Shown in pieces: positions 42,074 to 54,050 of a stretch of DNA of 64,000 nt. Within the stretch, counting starts at the first letter, position 1, and each line of letters starts with the position of its first letter. The stretch comes from Agapanthus africanus (taxonomy: Eukaryota > Streptophyta > Magnoliopsida > Asparagales > Amaryllidaceae): the NCBI GenBank assembly GCA_030015575.1, contig JASDDO010000024.1, positions 43,858,114 to 43,922,113 on the forward strand. Reading direction: 5' to 3'. The notes below the pieces were generated by a model. The model did no database searches. It was given only the letters and a program-made list of their open reading frames with translations, and was not told where the DNA came from. A program made the translations under genes and the position numbers.

Positions 42074-45000
42074 TGTAACGTTTCAGAAATCGTTTTGCGA
42101 ATTTTTCCGTTTTAGGGCAAAATTGTCGGTACTTTCTGTTTTAACCCGATTTCGATCAAACTTCTGTAGAAACTTACCGGCATTTTTTTAGCTAAAATAA
42201 AGCTTGTGCGCGAACTTTAGGGGTATTTGGGAGGTTTTGGTTCAGATAGAATTTTTCCCAAATAAAATATTATTTTAAGCTGTATTTTGTGCACGTAAAT
42301 CGGGAAATTTTCTTCTAAATAAAAAAAATTTCTTGGAAATCATCACTATAATTATTTTGGAAGATTCTTTTCTAATATCTAGATTTTTCTTGGTCAATGG
42401 TATTTTTTTTAAAAAAGAAAAGAAAAGGTGTAATGGTGGCATATAGCATTTATTACTCTTTTTCCTAGCAATTTATTCACAAAAAATTCACAAAAATACC
42501 CCCTCACTTCCCTTGGCTGGCCCTTCCCTTTCCCTTGCTGCCCTCCATCATTTCCACCCCTTTTCAACTCATTTTGTATCAAATAAATCATGAAAAATCC
42601 AAATTAATTCATACAAACTCAAATATATTCATTTTCCTTCATTCTTGAACTCAAAGCTAGCTTGGATCTTTATTCAAAACATCATTTTGGAGGAAAAGAT
42701 GATGAGTTTGGTTTCTTGGTTTTGATCTTTTGTGGAGGTATAAAACCCTAACCCTAATCCTTTTTGTTGTTTCTAAATTTCTAATTAGCATATTAATTGT
42801 TTATTTAAACTTTTAATTTCATGTTTGAAATTCAAGACTTGATTTTTATGATAATCTAGTTAGGGTAAAACTTGATTTATGTGTTTAATATTTTATTGAA
42901 GTGTTAATTTGTGATTAGGAAGAGCTTGACCTAGTAGAAAATGATAATTATTGCTAATGAATACTTTGTTTAATTATGCAATTTTGCTTACTAGGTTTTT
43001 GCTAAAATTTAATTAGCAAGTGTTAAAAATTTAGAAATGGTGTAGATAGCTTAGTTAAACTATTATAAGGTGTTTGTAATCGCTAGATAGGCGTTAGCTT
43101 GAAACTAGTGCGAAATATTGCGATAAGTTGCTTACTAGGTTTCGGGGTTTTTCCGACGTGGGTTCGATTGGTCGTTGCGAGGTTATATCTATTTTATTCT
43201 TCATAATTGTTTGTGTTGTGTTGCGCGATCGGGACGATCGGGGTCTAGACTTGGTGTTTTGTAGTTTAGCGACCTCAGTTAGGGTTTTTGGCCGATGTCG
43301 TGCGCGATAGATGCGCTAAGCGCGCAGTGTAATTTTCAGGGCGTTTTCATCGCGTTTCGTTGTCTTTTCGTCATTGTAGGATATATTGCTTATGTGTTGT
43401 GTTTGTGAAATTTTAAGTTCGCAAGCGGGGACTTCGGACGCTACGACAAGGGAAAACAGGTGGTAGGCTTCACTTAGCCAGGAGCGTTGGTGAGTAGATT
43501 TAACATCTACAGGGGAATCGCCCGCATGGAGTTATGCGTCTGGGCTAGAGATGTTACTTTTGTCGCATATTTTATGTCAGATTTAGGATTTGCGCATTCA
43601 CCCTACTGCTTAGTTATTGTTATGCTTGGACTAGTATCCTTAGGACACTGCACATATTATTGACGATTCATGTTGCACGAGCACTAATTGTATGCTACAC
43701 ACACCGTCAATAATTGCCATGTCATGCACAACCCACATATAGAAATGCTATTGTTTGGTTAGGAATATTGAGACAATGATTCATATTTCTTATCGCATAT
43801 GACATTTAGCATACATGTATATCCATATGCTTACACATATGCCTTCACATACTTACGTGTTAGATACCTGTATACCTATAGAGTATCGTACCATTAGTGA
43901 TAGGTACATACACACTTCATGTCATAGCTACAGGTATACTTTGTACACCTACTTCACTTATACCCAGGGGGTATACTACATCATTACTTATAGGTAGATA
44001 CATATATTTTGCTATACCTGTACGTTGCACATATATCTGGTTATAGCTACATGTTTACCTTTACTTGATATTATTTTAGAATTGGAGAGATTAGGAACCG
44101 CATGATATTACATTAACTTGTTACAGTTAATTGCTGATTTTCCTTTATATGCTCGCATTTCAGATTTATGATGCGTATATTATATTCATGGATTTTCGCA
44201 TTGAGATATGGATTTTTCATGATGTTTTCTGGATTTGGGGACCGTGGGAGTTCATGAAATTATGCATTATTTGAAAAACCCGGTTTCCCTTGATATGACA
44301 TTTCAGCATCCACCATGAGATTTATCGGTTCTGATTATATGCTCCATACGAGGAGTGGTGCCGTATGAGGGTATATGGTGGGGACCGGTACGGTTCCCCT
44401 CGGCAAGATGATCGACGGTCCATGCCGATTAAGCCTGGAAGGTGGGCAAGTATCTACCGGTGACATTACCAATGACTCGGCGGTTATCATGTAGATACCA
44501 AAGGGAGTCATGTACGTATAGATACGTCGAGAGGCGAGGGTCAGAGCTAGGCACTCGTGCTTTCGGGATAACGTATGATACGTACCTATTAGGGGGCCAG
44601 TCATGGTGACAGCACCTGATAGATCAGCATTTCTATGTCGATGCTTGACACATTGGTTTCATGATATTTCTTTTTACTCCTTTGTATATATAACAGGGGA
44701 TTAGGCCGCTGTTATATATGCCCTTACACCAATATTAGTGGAATGGGACGCTAATATATGTGTATTGACATTAATTTATATACATCATCATATTTATTCA
44801 TGCAAATATACCTAGAATGTACAGGACTCATTGACATTGGATTTAGGACATTTGAGAATTCATTTGATATTGATTACAGGATATATATGAGATTGCTGAT
44901 TTGGTACATTCGGGGTATACGAGATATACTTAATATTGTACATACGGGATATGTGAGATCTACTTGATGTTGTACATTCGAGGTATACGAGATATACTTG

Positions 45001-46076
45001 ATATTGTACATACGGGATATGTGAGATCTACTTGATGTTGTACATTAAGGATATGTGAGACTTACTTGATATGATAGCCAAATTGGGGGCTGATTTGAGG
45101 AAATTGGGATTTGGATTGTCTTGATGGATTTTGATCCTACCACGATGTCAGGATTCCGTGGAAATGACATGTTTCATTCCATACTCTACATTTACAGTTT
45201 ATGCACTGCTTCATGCATTAGTGTACCTGTTAGAGTACCTTCCATGACTGTTACATTTACATACCTTTATTCATATCATTTCTTCATGTATTAGTAGTAC
45301 CGATATAGTACCTTACATGATTGTACATACAGATTGTCATATTATTATTGCATTACATATGACCATTCATTGCTTAGATGCTTATGTTAGATTCGCGCTG
45401 TACGTGCATACTCGCGATTACCTGCATATGTTATTTACTATTCACGAGTTGGCAACTCACCCCCTTTGTGTCACAGTGTTTGCAGGTGTTCCTCAGGATA
45501 GTCAGTGGCAGGCTATTATCACACATCTTATCATCTTTTGCCACGGATACCGTATCAGCTCACAGTGTGCAGTTTGCTTAGGTGGGTTTTATGGTTATTC
45601 GTTGTATTGTATATTCGTTGTATCCCTGTACTCTCCATGTACTATTTTTATATTGACTTAGAGACTTGGTGAGGACGATGTTGTATTTTATGTTGTGACT
45701 TGTTGTCTTTTATACAGTTTCCTTTCTATCGTCTTCTATTTCTTCGCTACGGCATCGTATATTTGTTGTGGTGGTTGTTTTCCGCCTTTGGGCATGGATT
45801 TACTCCCGTTGGGGATGCTTTATTTTATATTTATGTTGTACCCATTTTTAGGGTTGGTTTTTATAAATGAGGTGCTGCCGAAATTTTCAAGAAAGAAAAT
45901 TGGACTTAAAGAATTTATACTTGAGATTTTTTTAAAAAGGTTTAAACAATATTTCTTATCTTTTCTTGTCTTTTAATGGTTTAAATTTCTGGGTTTTTGG
46001 CTTTTTTTTACCGCGTTACACCTGTAGACGTTGCGTAGTAATAGGGCCGTCACGTGCTAAATTTCGGGTCGTGACA
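42074..46076 (+). repeat. Solo LTR of A-like subfamily A' (4003 bp) with TCTAT duplication
   Basis: Runs TGTAACGTTTCAG...GGGTCGTGACA, flanked by TCTAT on both sides (42069-42073, 46077-46081). The ends and several blocks match the A LTR, but the LTR is 720 bp longer and strongly diverged elsewhere. Conserved blocks include GTGAGTAGATTTAACATC with the following GGGAATCGCCCG (43490-43535) and GTGTCACAGTGTTTGCAG (45468-45485). It holds GATATA-rich repeats (44890-45070). Confidence 0.88.
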
Positions 46077-46081
46077 TCTAT

Positions 46082-46487
46082 TTACGAGACTTACCGAGTG
46101 ATTTGTTTGCTGACGACATTCTCTTTCTTTTCTTTGGAATGTCGTTAGGTGGTTCGGACCTTCAGGAGATCGAGCCCACTTTCGAGGACTTGGATTAGCT
46201 AGCCTTCGACCCGGAGCTCTAGTTACTTGTACATATTTATATTCTGTATTTTCCATTTCTGTTATGCCACTGTTTAGGTATTGCTTTCCATTCCATGTAT
46301 TTACTTTTCAGATGTATTGTAAAAAGAATGTTAATAAATAAAGTTGCTGTTCAATTATATCTATTGTCACCGTCTCTTGTGCATTTTACTTATATTGCTT
46401 AGATACGTTTAGCGTGTTTACTTCAGAGTAAATACTTAGTGGCCTCGTCGTGTCCTCTGCCCGTATACTGGGAAGCGGGGCGTGACA
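46082..46487 (+). repeat. B LTR 2 of tandem, segment 3
   Basis: The last part of the B LTR, ending GGGGCGTGACA. It includes the hairpin, the micro-ORF at 46139-46222 broken by TAG at 46195, and the poly(A) signal near 46333. Ath internal sequence follows. Confidence 0.85.
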
Positions 46488-47155
46488 ATTGGATACGTCG
46501 GATTTGAGAAGAAGGTGTTAATAAATACGTACCGATAAGTTTTAGGTTAAGAAACCCTCGTTGAATTGAATCTGGCTAGCTTGAAACGTTCGCTTGCACG
46601 GGTCAAACTACCCAGATATTTGGTATTGTACTTCGCAATCACCTTAACTTTGAATATACACTTTGCTCCACACGATCGCAGTTTGCAAATCCGTCAAAAT
46701 CTGCAAATGTCGGAAAAATGGATTTTTAGAGCGAAAAAGTGATATGAATGCCCAAACTCCTACACACAAAAAATTATAAAAATCAAACAATAAAATTGGG
46801 AAAATAATAGAACAATGGAACTCAGAACGAAATTTAGGAGCAAACGGAGAAGAAATATCCGGCGGCACCGGGGATATGGAGAATCTTGCCGGTCTCTTTT
46901 GGGCAATTGGGCTCCAATTTTCTTCAGTGATCTTATTGTTCTACTAGTGTCTTAATGTTATTGTTTAACTTTTCTAATTAGTCCCAGAATGCTAGCAGGT
47001 CAAATTTCCAGAGAGTAAAAAGTTAGAATTGTTAATTTTTGTTTTGGTTTTTAGAAAGTTTTCGATTTTTAGTTTTGTTTTTAGGATAGTGTTAGATTTA
47101 TAAATAGGATATACAGAGATTAACCCGAAATAACAAGAATGAAAACGTTACCATC
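46488..47155 (-). other. Ath 5' leader/internal region, no gene seen
   Basis: About 670 bp between the B tandem and the Ath primer site. It is AT-rich, with one CCGGCGGCACCGGGG palindrome at about 46860. I see no Gag motif, so the Ath gag-pol has been deleted or was never present. Confidence 0.5.
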
Positions 47156-47173
47156 TCCCCGGCAACAACGCCA
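47156..47173 (-). promoter_or_regulatory. Primer-binding site of Ath element
   Basis: Minus-strand TGGCGTTGTTGCCGGGGA, 2 nt inside the LTR. It is close to the TGGCGCCGTTGCCGGGG type used by Athila/Tat elements (tRNA-Asp is usually cited). This is the main reason for the Athila-like label. Confidence 0.8.
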
Positions 47174-47175
47174 TT

Positions 47176-48752
47176 TGATCAGCACGTGTTCACCGTGTTG
47201 TTTTTAAAAAGAATTTGAAATAACCGCAATCAAAAACGGCGTTGCGTGTAGCTAGCCGCGATGAGTACGGTTCGTCCGCAGGGAGATGGTGCGTTTTTAC
47301 GTTCTTGTTATCACGAGTTAAGCAAGGGTCGGAACAGTTCGTTTCTAACCTAAGTGTTGTATATGCAAAATATAAGTTTGTTAGGAATAAAGATGGGTTA
47401 GTATAAGTTAGGGAAGTTCGTACTCAATCCTTTATGCCGAGCTTGACTATTGAAGTTAGAGTAATCGGCAACAACGTAGAGTAGGGTGCTTAAGCACGGT
47501 ATTAGTAAAATCCGGTTTATTGACCTTTGTCCGTCCGTTCTTGTCTCTTGACTTTCGCCTCCGGCCAAACCGAACGCAACCGTTCACGGTTAAGGATCCC
47601 CGATATCTTAGTAGGGTAGGATGCCTAACGGAGCGCTTGCGAAAGGTCTGAACGGAGTTCAATAGGAAAATATCGGGGAAAGGAAATGAGCAAAGAAAAC
47701 CTTAATTTACACGACCACTCTCTTTCCCTAACAAAGCTACTATTCACAAACCATCAAAACAACAAAAGAAAGTGCAAATGAAATGAAATAAAAGAAATAA
47801 CACAATATTGCAAGTAAGTAAATGGCAAGAAATAAATTGCAAGTAAGGAAAGCAATAGAAAAGGAATACTAGGAACCAAAGTGCAAAATGAAAGTTTTAT
47901 TAATTCCAAGTAATGATACAAACCATGAGTTCAATAACCAAAACATAAACTTGCAAGCTCAATGAAGATGTTGCAAGATCAAGAGAAAGTAAAGAACTCA
48001 AGGTGAACTAGCTACTATGTACAAAGCTTAAAAATGAAAAATGAAACAAAGAGTTAAACTATTGCTCAAAAGTGTATCTAAGTCTCTCTTTCCCTTACTC
48101 ACTGATCTGGTACTTACAGGTACAAAATAAGAATAAAAAAACAATATAATAAGGATGGTGTGACAACAAGAGAAAGCCAGAAGAAAAATGGGGCTCATTG
48201 GGCAACATTGGACCGGCGGCGCCGGATTTTTTGATCATTTCGCCGGTCTTAATTGGGTTATTGGGTCTCATGTTGGTTCTGTGCTGTTGTGTGCTCTCCA
48301 CAATCCCACTGGTACTGTTTGATCTCTTTGTAGATGCCTGGGTTGTTCTCAGTAGTTTTGGAGGGAAATCTTGATACTTTAAATCACATCACATCTTTTA
48401 GCATTTATCACACATCACACTCACTTGTGCCCACTTGTGCAATGGGCAGCCCCCTAGGTTCATGCATTACAAAAAGGTGTTCACACTTGTATGTGTTGGA
48501 CCATTTTTGATCAAAAAAGTATGTACACATGCATGTTGTAAAAAGAAACTCTTTAAATATAGATCGGTTTGCAGTTCCGGTTGCAGTGTCGGCTCACAAT
48601 TGTCATATCCGTGTATTTGAGTGTGTTTCTAGTATTTTGTCACGAATACCTGTAATCTGTATTTATTGAGCAGACACGGGTTAATAGTACCAATGTAATA
48701 AAAAAATGATAATGAATGAGCGGTATTGAAATGCAGTTTTCTGTGATGAATA
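47176..48752 (-). repeat. 5' LTR of Ath element (1577 bp)
   Basis: Same length as 16156-17732. The terminal CA has become TA at 48751-48752. The target duplication ACAGA follows at 48753-48757, after which the C LTR resumes with AGTGCTTAGCACTT. Confidence 0.9.
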
Positions 48753-48757
48753 ACAGA

Positions 48758-49825
48758 CAAAGCCCAAATGAGTGCTTAGCACTTTTTTGAATAAGAGTAG
48801 GCAGACTAAGCCCAAATTGGCTAAGCCTTCGAAGTTTCTTGCAGCTGAGCCCAAATGCTCTTTTGATGGATCTTAAGTAAAAATGATCCTTATAAACATT
48901 ATTAAGCCGATCTTAGTCTCAAACATGATTAATGATCTCTCCTTGATAATATCTAAAATGATATTCATCTCGTATCTCCTAAGGTAATCTTAGTCTCAAA
49001 CATGACCAACGATTCTTAGGTCCACCACAACCTCTTTTTCCTTCAAATACGGGATTTGGTTCAAGGGTACATCCTTCTACACCTCTGATATATGTCGTTG
49101 TAATTCCTCATCGTCTTCAGAGAGGTGGCGGGTCCCGACAACCAACAACTCCTTTCGTTATATATTGATGAACTTCCAAATTGACGTGCACACTTCAGAA
49201 CCTCGCCTCAAACATGGCGATAACGGGCCAAAACGTCCCTAAACTAACGTGTTTCCCTAAAATGGGAATGTTGGACCGAAATATCCTTAAAATATCTGAC
49301 CTAAACACGGCGGTAATGGACCGCGATGTCCTTAAACTAAAATAATTGGGCCCAAATGCTCATATGTTTAAGTCGATCTTAATCTCAAACCAGATTAACG
49401 GTCCTTAAATAAACCAAACCCAAATCTAAAATATATGGATTTAGATTGATCCGTGCCCTACGGGCGATGACAGAAACTAGTCTCCGTATACAATCCATGG
49501 GCAACCTAAACAAACAAAAACACACACGACACGAAGTGAACTTCCGGAGCAGGAGAAAGTAGTTATCACAATGCGGTAACGTAATTAAATCCAGGGGCTT
49601 GCGCCTGCTGGGAAGAGCGTACCCACAATCAAAAACCCCTCATAAATGAGGGAGAATCTGATAAAGTCTGCTACAACGGCCGCATCTATCCAAACCTTCG
49701 ATATATGGTGCCATAAATCAACTTGGTATCTTCGGAGAGGTGGACGGATAAATCCAAATAGCATTTGCCCCCAGATTCAGGCAAGACGATTTATCCCAAT
49801 TCGTCTCCGTTTCCGGCGGTGAACA
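48758..49825 (+). repeat. C LTR (outer copy), 3' part
   Basis: Continues 14570-16155 after the Ath insertion. It ends GGCGGTGAACA at 49825 and shares its last 380 bp (from about 49445) with 52450-52838. After it comes B' LTR sequence, so this C LTR inserted into a B' LTR. Confidence 0.82.
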
Positions 49826-50278
49826 ATGTATACTTGAACATGAACCTGAAGATCAAACCTGAATACAAGACTTGACTTGACCGAACCATGACCATAACTT
49901 GACATGACTACAAGCTTACATCCTGAACCTGACTACTTGAATAACTTGTATCCATGGTCTTGGAAAATCTTGTAATATAAACAATACAATACATTACGCG
50001 GGGTTAACGGGTAGATTGGTATGGAATGTATTAATGTGGCATGAGATGATCACTAAAAGACACCTACATAAACTCTCGTGCCGTTGTCCCGTGGGTTTTG
50101 ACGGGGCCTTGTACTACATGTTAGCATAGTCCACGGGGTAAGATGGACTTCTCTCGTATACGCAAATACCTTCTGTACCAGGCTACAAACAACTACGTTA
50201 GAATAGCAATCTTATACCTGTACATCTTACTAGTTCAATTCTCATTACTTGCTATATTCCTTTATTTCTTTTTGGACT
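49826..50278 (+). repeat. B' LTR (5'), middle segment
   Basis: Matches 55848-56304 of the complete B' LTR. GGACT at 50274-50278 is the target duplication of the solo C LTR. The upstream part of this LTR lies beyond the left end of the window, behind the C insertion. Confidence 0.8.
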
Positions 50279-52838
50279 TGTTTCCCCAATTTATTTAACC
50301 TAATAAAATAGCAAAGCTCTGTTGAATTTAATGAGGCAGCGCCTCACGTGCTCTCCATGAGGGTGCCAGTGTCAGAACCAATTTTATAGGATTAAATTCT
50401 ATGGTGGCGCCGCATGTGCTCCTCACGCGGACGCCAATGTGCAAAGCACAGAAGAGGTCATTACATAAGAGTTAAACTCTTAGATGGCGCCGCACGTGCT
50501 CTTCACGCGGGCGTCAATGTACAAAGCACATAAATACTCATTATAAGAATTAAATTCTTAAGTGGCACCGACGTGCATAACACGTGAGCGCTGGCGCCCA
50601 GGTAGAATTAAAATTCTACAATACTCCATGTTAAACAGAGCCGTTGGATTAAAATCTAATGGAGATGATAAATCATCAAAATACTGAATTAAATTTTGTT
50701 GGGAGAAAACATTTCCCAAATCTTTCTAAAATAAGAAAGATACTCTCGGTTGGATCAAAGATCCAATTATAGAATAAAATTCTATTTTGGAATATATTCT
50801 CTCAATCTTTCTAAATAAGAAAGATTGCTCTCTATAAAATAGAGAACCCTTGAATTAAAAATCCAATTGTGATTAAAAAATCACCGTTTTATAGAATAAA
50901 TTCTGTATAAGGGAAAATATTTTCCTAATCTCATTAAAAACAAAAATCATATTCGGTAAAAACAGAAATCCTTGAATCAAAGATCCAATAGTGGGTAAAA
51001 TTTCCTAAATCGATTAAAATCTCTCAATGAAAGATTTTCTCAAAACCAATTAACAATTTGCCTTCACTATATAAAGAACCCAAGACTTCATGTCTCAAGA
51101 GGACGGAAGACCACAACACAGGAGAGAAAGAAAAAAAAAGAAAAAAGAGGGAACCCCCCATAAGTTTCTGTAAAAATACAGAAAGCTCTCAAAATAACAG
51201 AGAATTTAATTCTCAATAAAGAAGAAGATTTTCCTCCTCTCAAGCCTTAGGTAAAGAAACGACAGAGATCAAAACATCTCCTTTTCCTATCATAGCATAT
51301 CTAAGGGTTTAACCCTTCTAAACAACTTAGTTCTTTCTCTGGATCTGAGATCCACAAGACAAGTCTTCCACAAGTTGAGAATTTAATTCTCATCGGGAAA
51401 ATTTTGTTCTTGAGAATCAAAGATTCAGAGGGGAACATGGATACAAGAACGTGGAGAAAATAATACTCCAGGAACTTAGTTCCTCCAAATCAAGAACTTA
51501 GTTCTTTAAAGAACCCGATCCAAGATCCTCAAAATAGTGATCTTGGTGATCCTTAATGGTCAAAACACCATTAAAAGAGGTATAACCTCTCTGAAAACAT
51601 GAACATGGAAAACATGGAGTTCATAGTACTCCAGGAACTTAGTTCCTTCAAATCAAGAACTTAGTTCTTAAAAAACCGATCCCAGATTTTCAAAAAAACG
51701 AAGATCTTGGTGACCATTAATGGTCAAAATGCTATTAATAGAGATTTAATCTCTAAAAAAAGGAAAAAAAGACTAACGCCTCATGTGCTCCTCACATGGG
51801 CGCCCCTTTTAACAGCGCCTAGCACCTCACGGGAAAAACACGCGGGTGTCCAAACAGAAGGCCAACGCCTCACGTGAAACACACGTGGGCGCTGAATAAA
51901 AATGCTTAGCACTTCATATGCAGCCAAAATGGTTGAGTGCTTAGCATTGATTGGACAGCGCCCAGCGCCGCACGTGCACCTCATGTGGACGCCATAAAAA
52001 GTGTTTAGCATTCACATTTAGTCAAAATGACTAAAAGTGCTCAACATTTATTGGGCAGCGCCCATGATTGAATGCTTCACATAACATACATGTGAGCTTC
52101 AGAGCTTAAATAATTGCTTAGCATTTTTATATGAAAAGAAAATGGCTGAACAAATAGAGCCCAAATAAGTGCTTATCATTTTTGAATAAAATAAAAGGCT
52201 AAGTAGACTTAGCCCAAATTGGCTAAGTCTCTGAAATTTTCTCGCAGCTGAGCCCAAATGCTATTTTGCTTGATCTTAAATAAAAAAGATCCTTAAAATT
52301 TTACTAAGTTGATCTCAGTCTCAAATTAGACTAACGCATCCTTAGTAAGAACAAATTGAGCCCAAATGCTTATACATTTAAGTTGATCTTAATCTCAAAT
52401 CAGATTAACAGTTTTTAAATAAACTTAAGCCCCAAATCTAAGATATATGGATTTGGACTAACCCGCGCCCTATGAGCGACGATATAAACTAGTCTCCGTA
52501 TACAATCCATGGGCAACCAAAAAAAAACAAAACACACACGACACGAGGTGAACTTCCGGAGCAGGAGAAAGTGGTTATCGCAATGCGGTAACGTAATTAA
52601 CTGCAGGGGCTTGTGCCTGCTGGGAAGAGCATCCCCACAATCAAAAACCCTCATAAAATTAGGCGGAATCTGATAAAGTCTGCTACAACGGTCGCATCTG
52701 TCCAAACCTCCGATATACGGTGCCATAAATCAACTTGGTATCTTCGGAGAGGTGGACGGATAAATCCAAATAGCATCTGCCCCCAAATTCAGGCAAGACG
52801 ATCCATCCCGATTCGTCCCTGTCTTTCAGCGGTGAACA
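50279..52838 (+). repeat. Solo C LTR (2560 bp)
   Basis: TGTTTCCCCAATTTA...GGTGAACA, flanked by GGACT (50274-50278) and AGACT (52839-52843), one mismatch; the intact B' LTR has GGACT here. TATATAAA is at 51068. It contains the same hairpin series as the outer copy, for instance TTGGATCAAAGATCCAA at 50753-50769, and several CACGTG pairs. Confidence 0.9.
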
Positions 52839-53223
52839 AGACTTACCGAGCGCTAGTACACCGACGACATTCCTATTTATTTCTTTCTTTGGAATGTTCG
52901 TCAGGAGGACCGGACTCTCAGGAGATCGAGCCGAGCCAGGAGAACTTGGACCAGTTCACTGCCCAGCAGGACTTCTAGTTCATCTTGTACTTATTTCAGT
53001 TTGTATACCACTGTTTAGGCATTGCTTTATATTATTATATCTTTCCTTTTCAAAGCAGTTGTATTGAATGTTAATAAAAGTTGATGTTTATTTTATATCT
53101 CCTGTCAATTCTTGTGCATTACATATATATATATATTGCTTAATTACGCTTAACGTATTTATTTCTTAGTAAATACGTTGCGGCCTGCTACCTCACTGTC
53201 TTCGCACATTTCGGGGCGTGACA
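52839..53223 (+). repeat. B' LTR (5'), 3' end
   Basis: Resumes the B' LTR and ends TCGGGGCGTGACA. It includes the acidic peptide frame at 52898-52978 (SSGGPDSQEIEP...QQDF, no ATG). Confidence 0.8.
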
Positions 53224-53366
53224 AGTTTTGTTGGCGGCCCATGCAGGTCAGTTCTGCATGAAATCCTAAGCAATATATCACAAGAATTATAAGAATCAGC
53301 AACTATACATTCTTTACATTTCAAATCTCCTGAATCTATCCTAATCTTTCTTTTTCTATCAAGGTC

Positions 53367-53875
53367 ATGGATTCTCCGAACAACACGAGTACGAATGTCA
53401 ATGGAAACACTCCACCACCTGCTCTACCACCACCTACCGTTGCAGCTCCCATCAACGGGCAAACAGTACTATAGGCAATCAAGAGCCTTTTGGAGGATCA
53501 GCAGCAGCAGACTGCTATCCTCATGCACCGTCCAGAAGCCGAGGCACCCAAAGTCAAGCAATTCCGGGCACTGCACCCAAAACATTTCTCTGGGAAAGAG
53601 AGCCAACTGGAGGCAGAAAAATGGGCTCAGTCAATAGAAGATGATATGGCAGCAACACAAGTGCCAAAGATTTCTTGGGTGAGAATTGCGAAGCTACAAC
53701 TAACAGATAACATCAGAGTCTGGTGGAAGGCTGAAGAAAGCCGACTCGCCTAACCGATTGAATGGAAAACGTTTCGCGATATGTTCGAAGCGAAATACTT
53801 CTCTGAGACTGTCCGTTTCGACATGAAACAGCAGTTCATCCACTTACAATAAGGCTCAATGTGGAGCAAGTCCGT
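53367..53875 (+). pseudogene. B' gag, truncated first unit
   Basis: ATG at 53367 (MDSPNNTSTNVNGN) after a 143-bp leader. A Pro-rich N-terminus is followed by the capsid-like region (VKQFRALHPKHFSGKE, VWWKAEES). In-frame stops lie at about 53472 (TAG), 53751 (TAA) and 53849 (TAA). The sequence stops within the codons for MWSKSV where the next LTR begins at 53876. At this point the homologous copy at 57350 continues GGATGAATACG, so the join is an insertion or recombination point. TCCGT (53871-53875) is a possible target duplication, with no partner found in the window. Confidence 0.72.
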
Positions 53876-53974
53876 TGTAACGACACTGATTTACTGTACG
53901 AAATTTTTTAATTTAATGTACAGAAAGGAGTTTACAAGCCTGTGTACAATTTATAAGTTAATTTTATTTAAGAA

Positions 53975-54050
53975 CAGCAAGAAAATAACTTGTAACTCAC
54001 TGGTAAAGCTTTGCACTGCTGTGACGTAGCCTTGTGTTCGAACCCCATCA
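53975..54050 (+). other. tRNA-like module in B' LTR, best-preserved B box
   Basis: A-box-like TAACTCACTGGTAAAG at 53992 and GTGTTCGAACCCC at 54034. The latter contains GTTCGAACC, a close match to the Pol III B-box consensus. Confidence 0.6.
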
